NCBI GenBank assembly: GCA_023105745.1
Contig: JALGQZ010000013.1
Coordinates: 5,615,501 to 5,679,500, forward strand
Source: Austropuccinia psidii
Taxonomy: Eukaryota; Basidiomycota; Pucciniomycetes; Pucciniales; Sphaerophragmiaceae
DNA: 64,000 nt
Direction: 5' to 3'
Positions 21,846 through 30,510 of the stretch are shown here, in pieces; positions within the stretch are counted from its first letter, which is position 1; each line of letters opens with the position of its first letter. The position numbers and the translations under genes are program-made. The notes under the pieces are model-generated. The model saw only the letters and a program-made list of their open reading frames with translations. It was not told where the DNA came from and ran no database searches.

Positions 21846-23227
21846 ATGTCGTGCACGTTATGCACCAAGCGGGGTATCCCCTGCATTCGTTCCTCGACGA
21901 CGACCGACGCTTGTGATGCTTGCCGACAAGCACACAAGAAATGTTTGTTCGTCGTCCGCCCCTTCCGACCCCGCGGCCAGAGGAGTTCCCGCCCAAGACG
22001 CCCTTGCCAGGACTCCTTTGTGGCCGATGATGATGAAACAATTTCCGAGTGTGAGTGGACCCCGGGACCCCAAACAGGCCAGCGGGAACGATTCAGGACA
22101 ATTAGCCCAGTCCCCTCAAGCATCGATTTGTCCACCCCCCCTCCTAGGCCACCATCCAATGGTCACTTCACTCCTCGACCTGAGCGAAGTGATTATCCGG
22201 CCAATGAAGGATGGCGATGGAAAGAGGACATTCGAGCTTGGGCTGATCGTCACCATGTCTTGTCACCGATGGGATTCAAACGCCAAAGTAAGTTTTCTTT
22301 CTCCTCCTTCTCTCATTTATCTTCACGCAATAATACTCACTTTTTTCCATTACTCATAGAACCAAACCCCCCGAATCCCCCCCCGACAAGACTCTCCCGT
22401 TCCTACTTTGCCTCGCGAGCAAACCCCGCGGCAACCCACTCCAGGCCCGAGTGGCACCCGATGGTCTGAGGACTTATTCCGCGGTAAGCAGCCAACTTTC
22501 TCTTTTCTCATTTTCACTTTTGCATTAAGCTACCTGACTCTTCCTCCTTTTGTAGAACCCTCCCAGCATGATGAGCCACCTATTCCTGGCCCGAGTCCAT
22601 CCTCCCAACCACCTGAGGACGATACGACTTGTGAGCCAGAACCTGAGGTGGCTCCTACGCAATCCACAGAGGAAACTTTTGGTAAGTCCCTATTTCACTT
22701 TTTTAACTCAACTCAACTTTTCATCACCCCTCCTTCGACCATCTCCAGCTCGTCCCGCAACTCCCCGCTCCATTATCATCATTGGCGATACGCCAGTCGG
22801 ATCCCCCCCTCCCCCTCCCCCTCCACCTTCTTCTTCACCGACTCCGCCACCTTCCCCTCCTGTTCCCCCTCCCACCACTCCTACCCCGGTTCCTTCCCTG
22901 GATATCCCTCCCATTGACGCCGAGAACCCAACCACCTCCTCCCCCCCAGTGCCAAGCTCCTCTCATTCCTACGATGACGCTCGCCAGGAATTCACCGACC
23001 TGCGCCCGATACTAATGATTCCTCGAGCCATCGTCCACGATTCGATCAACCGAATCTTGTTGGAGCATCGTCGGTTGCTCCACATGATTCCTTTCGTGGA
23101 TGCAACTCATCGAAATGAGATGCACCGGGAATTCCAGGAGGAACTAAACTCCCTCCTTGGCGAGGCGATAGAGGCTTATCCAATGGAGGACATCACCGGG
23201 ATAGTCTCAAAATTCTTAGAAAAATAA
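21846..23227 (+). CDS. Gene Z, Zn2Cys6 zinc-cluster protein
   Basis: Residues 3-33 fit the fungal Zn(II)2Cys6 DNA-binding cluster: C3-x2-C6-x6-C13-x9-C23-x2-C26-x6-C33. A basic Arg-rich run follows, then a long Pro/Ser-rich linker, and a C-terminal helical part (about 80 residues ending KFLEK). Exons are 21846-22287, 22360-22483, 22556-22681 and 22749-23227. Phases agree except at exon 1 to 2, which is off by one; C-runs at 22365-22385 may be miscounted, or the gene is broken. It has its own TATA box and 5'-UTR intron. The role is likely DNA binding; the target is unknown. Similar proteins are, as I remember, numerous in A. psidii. Confidence 0.7.
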
Positions 23228-23639
23228 AATCCACAAAAAAAATTGTATTCTTTCCTCTTTTTACCTTTTGTAATACACTCCTTTAGATAAATTTTTTGTA
23301 TTCAATGAAAGATATTTTCAATTTCTCTTACATTCTTTGTTCACGTGAATTTATTATAATTCCTCAATGATTCATATTTACTATTGTGTGAGAATAATTT
23401 TCGTAAGTGCCCCACCAAAAGTTTGAGTTAGTATTTGTATGTGAGAAAATCTTTTGCCAAAAATGCGCCAATAGTCACCATTCCTGCCTCCTATATTTTC
23501 TTCCTCCATTGTTTAGAGCCATATCAAATCTTAACTGTAAAAAAGTGGGAGGTTCTGGCATGTGAGCAATCCACTCCAGATTCATGAGAAATTGCCGTTC
23601 CTATGGTCACACGCTATTAATCTTAGTCATGTATTGAAT

Positions 23640-24262
23640 TGTTTAATTGTCGGGAACCTTCACAAGCGTAACGATTGGCGTGTGAGCTGTTGGGAGCCTG
23701 AAAAGGCGTAAGGATTGGCGTGTGAGCTGTCGGGAACCTGCACAGGCGTAAGGATTGGCGTGTGAGCTGTCGGGAGCCTGCACAGGTGAAAGGATTGGCG
23801 TGTGAATTGTCGGGAGCCTGCACAGGTGTAAGAAATTGTCAGCATTGTTGGCATCCTTCACAAGCCTAATGATTCGCGTGTGAGCTGTCGGGAGCCTGCA
23901 CAGGCGTAAGGATTGGCGTGTGAATTTTCGGGAGCCTGCACAGGCGTAAGAAATTGTCAGCATTGTTGGCAACCTTCACAAGCCTAAGGATTGGCGTGTG
24001 AGCTGTCAGGAGCCTGCACAGGCGTAAGGATTGGCGTGTGAGCTTTCGGGAGCCTGCACAGGCGTAAGGATTGGCGTGTGAGCTGTCGGGAACCTGCACA
24101 GGTGTAAGGATTGGCGTGTGAGTTGTCGGGAACCTGCACAGGCGTAAGGATTGGCGTGTGAAGCGTCGGCAGCCCGCATAGGCGTAAGGAACTTTTAGCA
24201 TTGTCGGAACCTGCACAAGCATAAGGATTCGCGTGTGAAGCGTTGGGATCCTGGACAAGAGC
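23640..24262. repeat. 40-bp minisatellite
   Basis: About 15 units of 40 bp are present, such as GGATTGGCGTGTGAGCTGTC plus GGGAGCCTGCACAGGCGTAA. A variant unit (GAAATTGTCAGCATTG...) is interspersed twice to three times. It lies in the convergent gap between gene Z and the TET/JBP gene. The frames through it are not genes. 23228-23639 holds only the 3' side of gene Z. Confidence 0.88.
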
Positions 24263-24276
24263 AACAAACCTGGCAT

Positions 24277-24302
24277 ATGTACGATGGCATGCCTCCGTAC
24301 AT
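24277..24302. promoter_or_regulatory. Palindrome site 3
   Basis: Arms ATGTACG and CGTACAT flank core GGCATGCC with two unpaired bases on each side. It lies about 130 bp beyond the TET/JBP stop, at the edge of the 40-bp minisatellite. This is the only site in a convergent gap. Confidence 0.72.
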
Positions 24303-24430
24303 AATCCACTTCACCCCTTTTTCATGTGAGACACCCCATCTCCCGCACTAGAAACCATCCAATCCTGGTGTATATTGTCCTCTGCCTTACCCCACCATTA
24401 TCTACCAATCACGCTGCTATTCCGACTGCC

Positions 24431-25810
24431 TCACTCTTTGAATTGGGCTGAGATTGTATTACCATCCCTGATTTGATTGGCCGCTCCCTCCCCAATCTCA
24501 TAATAGCCGTGGCTTTTTCGGCACATTGTTTTTGCCAACCTCCTTGAGCATTGTGCGGACATACCCACTAGTGTCGTGCTTTCGTTGTCCTGTGCTGGAT
24601 CAGTATAATAAAGAAATGTACTGCTGGCCCACACTACCTGAATGAGCCCATGACAATCGGATAGATCAATCCAAAAATGCTCATTTGGGAAAATCAATTT
24701 CCCCCCTGTACACCGCTTTGATGCATCTCTTTGAATTTGGCCGGTCTCCTTATCAGCTTGAAACCACCATCCCGAAGCATACAGCGATGCATCCTTATCA
24801 AGATGAGGTGAGTTTTTGAATCCATTCATGGTGAAAGTGAGTGCCGAAGCAAACTCACATGCACCCTGATTTGCGGGATTATTGCCTTCATACTTGACTT
24901 GATCAAAAGACGGAACCCCCAATGAGTTGTAGCAATTTTGAATCTTCTGAAATAAATTATCCCCAACATATCGTAAGGATTGACCTAGAATGCGACCCAC
25001 CGAGCTAAGATTGGCACCTCGGTCCCGCCATTCATCTTTTGCATTTTCAATTTTGCCAGCACTACCATACAGACCAAATTGTTCATTCTTCGTGGTGCAT
25101 TTGCGCCACCCAATCGCGAACATAAATCCCTCCAGTAATGCTCCATTTGTTGCAATAGGGTCAGTGAACCTCTTTTCACGAAATAAGAATTGTGATAATT
25201 CATCCCATTGATTGACCTCGACTTCACTCATTGTTGTGAATGGTCGGAATTCAACAAGGGCAATGAGTAATCCGGTTGAAGAGAAAATTGCCACACGGCC
25301 AAAGTGAATGCGTTTGATCTGATTGACATCCACAAGGCTCCGAATTTCACTTGGTATCATATTTGCTGATACTGGCATTGATATTTGTGCTGTTGGTCAA
25401 GAGGAGGAAAAAAACCTCTGCTTTCGCGTGGTTTTGCCCTCATTTATCTTTTGGGATGTCCGACTATTCCGGAGTGGTTGAGGGATCACTTTGTGTTGAA
25501 GCAGACAAGATATCAGATACTGCTTCCTGCCATTTGAAGCTAAGGAGTTTTGAGTCCAGAATGGTGCCCAATGCCCAAGGAGCTTTCTTCGGCACACATC
25601 CTTTGACTTCCCTGTTGGAGCCCACATGACATTGGCACAATCTGAACCGACTAAAGCCAATGTTCTTCCATGGGGCCCAATGAGGGTGCCACATAAATGT
25701 GGAAGCATATATACACTGAGATTAAGCGAGAAAATCACACTTTCCTTCCTCAGCCCGACGCTTTCTCGCGAGTTCCCTGTTACGCTCTTTTCCTTTTTTG
25801 TGAATGGCAT
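24431..25810 (-). pseudogene. TET/JBP-type 2-oxoglutarate/Fe(II) dioxygenase
   Basis: TET/JBP enzymes oxidise thymine or 5-methylcytosine in DNA. In the piece starting at 25378 (315 residues) the FTMNGFKNSPHLDKD stretch supplies H192 and D194. GGKLIFPN and DCHGLIQVVW supply H243. The HxD-to-H gap of 51 residues matches JBP1 (50). An Arg for 2-oxoglutarate at the JBP1 spacing is not obvious. An in-frame TGA at 25397-25399 separates it from 137 further residues of the same frame upstream; it fits a CGA to TGA CpG change. An exon at 25918-26202 may precede. TET/JBP genes are known cargo of basidiomycete transposons. A functional start at 25378 cannot be excluded. Confidence 0.72.
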
Positions 25811-25917
25811 GCTTGCAGCAGAAAATGAAATGAAACCAAATGATTACTGATTTATTAATACCACCTAAATTGAATTGCGGACGATGAATCTTTTTTAATT
25901 GCGGCTAAAAAGGAAGA

Positions 25918-26202
25918 TCACACCTGACCTTCGCGAATTCGCGATCTCAAATACCTGAACCTAAAAATTGCAGTGGATAGTGCATTATTCAATTTGACAT
26001 ATTGATGTTCCCATGCAATCACTTTCCAATCCAACCCCTTGGAATATTGCAAGCACACGCAAATGCAATATGCATCCTGCTGGGGATCCCTAGTTATCCC
26101 AGTCCTCTTGAAAGACACAGGAACCTTTTGCCTATTATGGGATGGCGGGAAGTGATAAACGCGACTTCCCGCAATGTCCCCGCGTGTGCTACTCACGGGC
26201 AC
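25918..26202 (-). other. Possible 5' exon of the TET/JBP gene
   Basis: A 94-residue open stretch ends near RSRIREG followed by a GTCAGG-like donor; a CTGCAAG acceptor lies about 110 bp on, before the 25810 frame. It is low in similarity to anything I know. It sits between palindrome site 4 and the dioxygenase frame. Confidence 0.3.
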
Positions 26203-26244
26203 AACGCCTGACTCAGCTTGCGTCTTGTCAGAGTCTTTGCAATG

Positions 26245-26270
26245 ATGTACGGAGGCATGCCGCCGTACAA
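26245..26270. promoter_or_regulatory. Palindrome site 4
   Basis: Arms TGTACGG and CCGTACA flank AGGCATGCCG. The CGG-N10-CCG layout resembles the inverted CGG triplets bound by Zn2Cys6 dimers. It lies between the TET/JBP 5' side and the gene X stop. Confidence 0.72.
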
Positions 26271-26387
26271 TTACTATTGGTACTCAGACTGTGGCATCCA
26301 AGCAGTAGTAGGATAGGAAGTCATGATTATTAAATTCATAAATAACTTTGAAAAATTCAATTGCAATCTATCTAGTACAAAGCTAAT

Positions 26388-28626
26388 CTAAAACGGGTCA
26401 ATCCTGGTTGTGAGTTTAGCTGACCTGGGTACAGTCAAGGTGACCTCATCACTTGAACCAAGACCGCGTTTCGCCACCCAGGCATCACCAAAGTCTAATA
26501 CTAAGCATCGTGCAAATTCAAATCTAAGAGGTACAGTGGGGTTAAAAGACTCTGATGAGAAGAAACTTTTATTCAGTAAATTACATATATACTTATTAGT
26601 ACGTAGCCACACTGGCTCCACTAGATTTTTACCCTCTGAAAGTTTTGCGGAAATGTCAATTAGTGATAAAGCCCCTTTAACTGAGCTTGTTCTCCAGTCA
26701 TCTGAGCATACCATCAAACCACGAACCCCCGCCGCACAGAATGCCGCTAATATACCATAGCAAATTCGATTTATTCCGAGATTCTTGTGACACGCCAAAA
26801 GATCTTTGATGGCCTCATTTTTTTTTGAGTTCGTGAGTTTGCCTTTGATGCCATTAACTTCGACCTTTGTATGTGCACGTACCATGTTGTACGCAATCAT
26901 CAAATGGATAACTGTATCCATTAGATCCTCCAGGCTCTTGTGCGGCTTTGTTAATATCTCATTGTCAGCCCCGCCACCTTCAATGCTGAGTTGGGTTGCA
27001 TGTTGCTTCGATTTACTCAAGCAGGAGGCAAGGTATTCAACTGCTCCGTGTTCGAGTCCAAGAGGATCGGTCGAATTTGATGTTGGTGCAACATATGGTT
27101 TGGGTGCAATCACATCGTATGAGACTAAACTAATGGATTCAAACATAACATTTGCCCAAAAATGTTTAACTGGATTGGCGGGGTAAAGAAGGCTCTGAAC
27201 CATTTTGAAGAAGGAGTGTTCAGATTTTGGGAGATTATCTGGAGGTTTAGCTGATTCCTTTATCAATTTGAGATTCCAAATGTTGTGATCAAAAAACGCT
27301 TCTGTTTCGGTTGGCTTAAAAAAATCTAACCCTGTATATTGCAATTTATATCACCAGTCAAAAGCCAATAATCAAGTATCATGCACAAAGATAAAAAAAA
27401 CTCACCTGCCATCTCAAGGTCCTGCAGCCAAGCCGACATTTTAAGATCTCGGTTACTGATCACCTTAATACCAACGGGCAGGAATGTATGAGCATCCTTT
27501 GTTGGTAAATTGTCCCATCTATTTTTGTAAATCCTATTGATATTATCAAGCCCCCTTTTCCATGATTGTTGAGAAATATTGGAATGATCATTCAAAATGC
27601 CTGCAAACTCTTCCATGTGGGATAAAAATATTCCTTTAAAACTCGCAACAGATGACACTTCGGGCTCAGCGTCGGGAATTATATCAGTCATATCTCGTCC
27701 CATTGTATCATGTTTAATTGTTTCCCTTTCTTGAGGGGCTTGAATATTCCGAGGAGAGGCGGGAGGGGTTGCATCATGCATTGTTTCATTGGGTATCGGG
27801 GGGCTTTCAGTATGTGGAGCTTCATCATGGATTGTTTCATTGAGTATGGGGGGGTTCAGTATGCGGAGGTTCATTATCAATATGGTCCACTTCAACATTG
27901 ATCATTTCATCACCTTGATCCCGGGAATCCTTTGCGGCTTCAAAGGTACGGCGTTTTTTGTTTGTTTTTTTGGTCGCATGTATATTTGGTCTTTTTCCTA
28001 ATCCTTTTCCTGGAAATCCAATTACGACTCGAGATCCTTCAGGTAGAGATTCTCCCACCTCCACACCTGCCCATATATTGTAAGCAGCTATTTTTATCAA
28101 TTTTGTTTTGAATTAGTAATGGACTTACGGTTCAAATCCATTTTGAGGAGGCTCATGGCTTCAGCAATCTTTTGACACACATAATCAGGAATTTTACTAT
28201 CATTTTGAATTTTTTTGAGCCTTGGGATTGTTTGAGAAATGTTGGAGACAAATTGTTCCTTGGATATAATTTCCACCTCCCCACTGAAAATTACATCATC
28301 TTGCCCATCATCTTCTGTCGGTGCACAAGGTTCAACAGTCTTTTCCTTCTCATAAGTTTTAAAATTTGGTTTCTGAGAGCTTGGAGGTTGACCTGAAATA
28401 AAGGCTATGACACAATATCAGGTTTTGAGAGATTAGAAATACTCAAGATGGATGTATACTCACATACTGGAAGAACTGGTGGATCTTGATTATCTTCATG
28501 TGACTGGCTCTCTGCTTCAATGCCTAATTCACGACTACTGGCGATATCAGAGATTTCACTTCCACTCTCTGGGGCTGAAGTTGGTCGTTCATTAAATTCC
28601 GTTGAATTTCCCGGGGTTTGGGCCAT
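26388..28626 (-). CDS. Gene X, unknown four-exon protein
   Basis: Exons are 28464-28626, 28129-28392, 27406-28066 and 26388-27331, with introns of 71, 62 and 74 bp in matching phase: about 677 residues. The N-terminal half is acidic, Ser/Pro-rich, with a lysine-rich KKTNKKRR run (possible nuclear signal) and repeated NETIHDEAPHT-like units. The C-terminal 310 residues look folded (LDFFKPTETEAFFDHNIWNLK; ICYGILAAFCAAGVRGLMVCSDDW). I do not recognise a family. One frame slip lies in a run of seven G on the plus strand (27848-27854) and may be a sequencing error. Same strand as and upstream of TET/JBP. Confidence 0.68.
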
Positions 28627-28794
28627 CGCGGAGGTAATTTAGTAAGCAAATAGATGGTGATGAGTTGATTGATAACTTGTTTGAAAATTTTTGAATAAAA
28701 AGATCCAAATTCAAGACAAAAGGTGCAAGTAAAATAATCGCATATGCAAAATGCAATTTGTTGGGAAATTGAAGGAGGCGATGTTTTGCAAATT

Positions 28795-28940
28795 ATTTCA
28801 TATCATGCAAATGAAATCACTTCCCTGTGAGACATTGAATAAAGTTGACTAGTGAGAAACCTACTAAAGTCAACTTTTGAACTATTCAATGCTCATGAGG
28901 TAAGGACTAAGCAAAGTGTTCCATTTGAATGATATGAAAT
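28795..28940. repeat. 146-bp imperfect inverted repeat
   Basis: Outer arms ATTTCATATCATnCAAATG (28795-28813 and complement up to 28940) enclose CATTGAATA/TATTCAATG and AAGTTGAC/GTCAACTT. Together they make a long imperfect hairpin. It is about 200 bp upstream of the gene X ATG and could be a small MITE or a regulatory cruciform. Confidence 0.6.
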
Positions 28941-29125
28941 AAAATGGTTTTGTTGGGGAAACAGGAAACACAATTCTTGTCTTAAATAGTCCACTTATTA
29001 GGTTTTAATTTGTGAGTCTCATGATTTAAACCCTAACCACAACATTGTGAATATACTGACCAATTTCGCCTGAGGTCCTGTTGGCAGAGAAGGCCACTCA
29101 GCATATTTCGGCGATGGCGTCCATT

Positions 29126-29151
29126 GTGTACGCCAACAAGCCACCGTACAC
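29126..29151. promoter_or_regulatory. Palindrome site 5
   Basis: Arms GTGTACG and CGTACAC are intact; the core is degenerate (AACAAGCC instead of GGCATGCC). CCAT/ATGG extends the symmetry outward by four bases. It lies about 500 bp upstream of gene X. Confidence 0.62.
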
Positions 29152-29159
29152 TATGGATG

Positions 29160-30232
29160 TAGTACGGAAGCGTAAGGATGGTAAGCGGCGTCGGAGGCAT
29201 GTCGGGAGGGTACCTACTAGGCGAGCGTAAGGATCGTAAGCAGTGTCGAGAGCATGTCGGGAGGGCACTTCATGAGCCTAAGGATGGTGAGCAGTGTCGG
29301 GAGCATGGCGGGAGGGCACTCCGTGAGCGTAAGGATGGTGAGCAGTGTCGGGAGCATGTCGGGAGGGCACTGCGCGAGCGTAAGGATCGTAAGCAGTGTT
29401 GGGAGCATGTCGGGAGGGCACTCCGCAAGCAGTGTCGGGAGCATGTCAGGAGGGCACTCCGCGAGCATAAGGATCGTAAGCAGTGTCGGGAGCATGTCGG
29501 GAGGGCACTGCGCGAGCGTAAGGATCGTAAGGAGTGTCGGGAGGGCACTGCGCAAGCGTAAGGATCGTAAGGAGTGTCAGGAGGGCACTCCGCGAGCATA
29601 AGGATCGTAAGCAGTGTTGGGAGCATGTCGGGAGGGCACTCCGCGAGCATAAGGATCGTAAGCAGTGTCGGGAGCATGTCTGGAGGGCACTCCGCAAGCA
29701 TAAGGATCGTAAGCAGTGTTGGGAGCATGGCGGGAGGGCACTCCGTGAGCGTAAGGATTGTAAGCAGTGTCGGGAGCATGGCAGGAGGGCACTCTGTGAG
29801 CGTAAGGATTGTAAGCAGTGTTGGGAGCATGTCGGGAGGGCACTGCGCTAGCGTAAGGATTGTAAGCAGTTTCGGAAGCATGTCGGGAGGGCACTTCATG
29901 AGCGTAAGGATGGTGAGAAGTGTCGGGAGCAGAGCGGGAGGGCACTCCGTGAGCGTAAGGATCGTAAGCAGTGTCGGGAGCATGTCGGGAGGGCACTGCG
30001 CGCGCATAAGGATCGTAAGCAGTGTCGGGAGCATGTCGGGAGGGCACTGCGCGAGCGTAAGGATTGTAACCAGTGTCGGGAGCATGTCGGGAGGGCACTA
30101 CACAAGCGTAAGGATGGTAAGGGTGGGGGTGTGAAAGCGTAAGGAGTGGTGAGGACGGAGATGGGGGGGCAGGCAGTGTCAGAGTCTCATCTGGAGGGTG
30201 GTGCGGGCGCGTAAGCATGCTAAGCGTCGGGG
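29160..30232. repeat. 51-bp minisatellite
   Basis: About 20 units of 51 bp carry GAGCGTAAGGATCGTAAGCA, GTGTCGGGAGCATGTCGGGA and GGGCACTCCGC, with point variants and a few shortened units. 51 is a multiple of three, so long open frames appear on both strands; none is a credible gene. The array nearly reaches the right end. 30233-30428 is subterminal sequence with TTGACG/TGACGTG words. Confidence 0.9.
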
Positions 30233-30428
30233 ATGCGGAAGCTATTAGGTGAAATTACCCGAACGTTGCGAATAGTGTTGAAACGGGTTTGGGCTTTGAG
30301 TGACATTCTCATGTGACACATGTGACGATTGACGTTGTCTTGACGCTGACGTGACATGACCCACTAAATCCAGTGACTATAAAGTGACACTAACGAGACT
30401 GAAGCAAGATTTTATACTGACCGCGGTG

Positions 30429-30475
30429 TGACGTGAAGTCAATCGCCGACGATTGACGCGAGATTCGCCCTGGTG
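30429..30475 (-). repeat. Right terminal inverted repeat of giant element
   Basis: It ends CGCCCTGGTG at 30475 and is the complement of the left end with three mismatches. The TCA duplication follows at 30476-30478. Confidence 0.93.
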
Positions 30476-30478
30476 TCA

Positions 30479-30505
30479 GAGTGTTAGTTAGTCTGATTTC
30501 TAACA
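30479..30505 (-). repeat. 5' LTR of copia, right piece (27 bp)
   Basis: GAGTGTTAGTTAG to CTAACA completes the interrupted LTR and matches 4820-4846. The target duplication ATAAG follows at 30506-30510. Confidence 0.92.
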
Positions 30506-30510
30506 ATAAG

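Larger units (their letters stand above)
9422..30475. mobile_element. Giant 21-kb CACTA/Plavaka-like transposon with cargo genes
   Basis: Terminal inverted repeats of 47 bp match at 44 positions (9422-9468 and 30429-30475) and begin CACC. The 3-bp duplication TCA (9419-9421 and 30476-30478) is the CACTA-superfamily pattern. Removing the insert restores a continuous copia LTR, so the boundaries are exact. Inside are a Tnp2/Plavaka-type transposase, gene Y, SNF2 ATPase, zinc-cluster gene Z, TET/JBP dioxygenase, gene X, five palindromes and three minisatellites. A second, partial copy lies at 40807-48076. The SNF2, TET/JBP, X and Z genes are cargo beyond what transposition needs. Confidence 0.92.
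4268..30505 (-). mobile_element. Ty1/copia LTR retrotransposon, split by a giant DNA transposon
   Basis: The element is on the minus strand. LTRs are 4268-4846 and 8883-9421 joined to 30479-30505; both start TGTTGG and end CTAACA. A 5-bp duplication ATAAG flanks it (4263-4267 and 30506-30510). The LTRs are 579 and 566 bp, and one 13-bp indel explains the difference. I count about ten substitutions. The interior (4847-8882) holds one gag-pol frame in the order Gag, protease, integrase, RT, RNase H, typical of Ty1/copia. It is dead: several stops, one frameshift and several lost catalytic residues. Confidence 0.9.

Noticed and set aside
23640..24262. CRISPR-like spaced repeats
   Set aside because: Units are directly tandem with no unique spacers, and the DNA is eukaryotic.
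23623..24309. Open frames of 64-147 codons
   Set aside because: Artefacts of the 40-bp minisatellite.
29178..30218. Long open frames on both strands (up to 271 codons)
   Set aside because: They are translations of the 51-bp tandem repeat; a unit length divisible by three keeps frames open.
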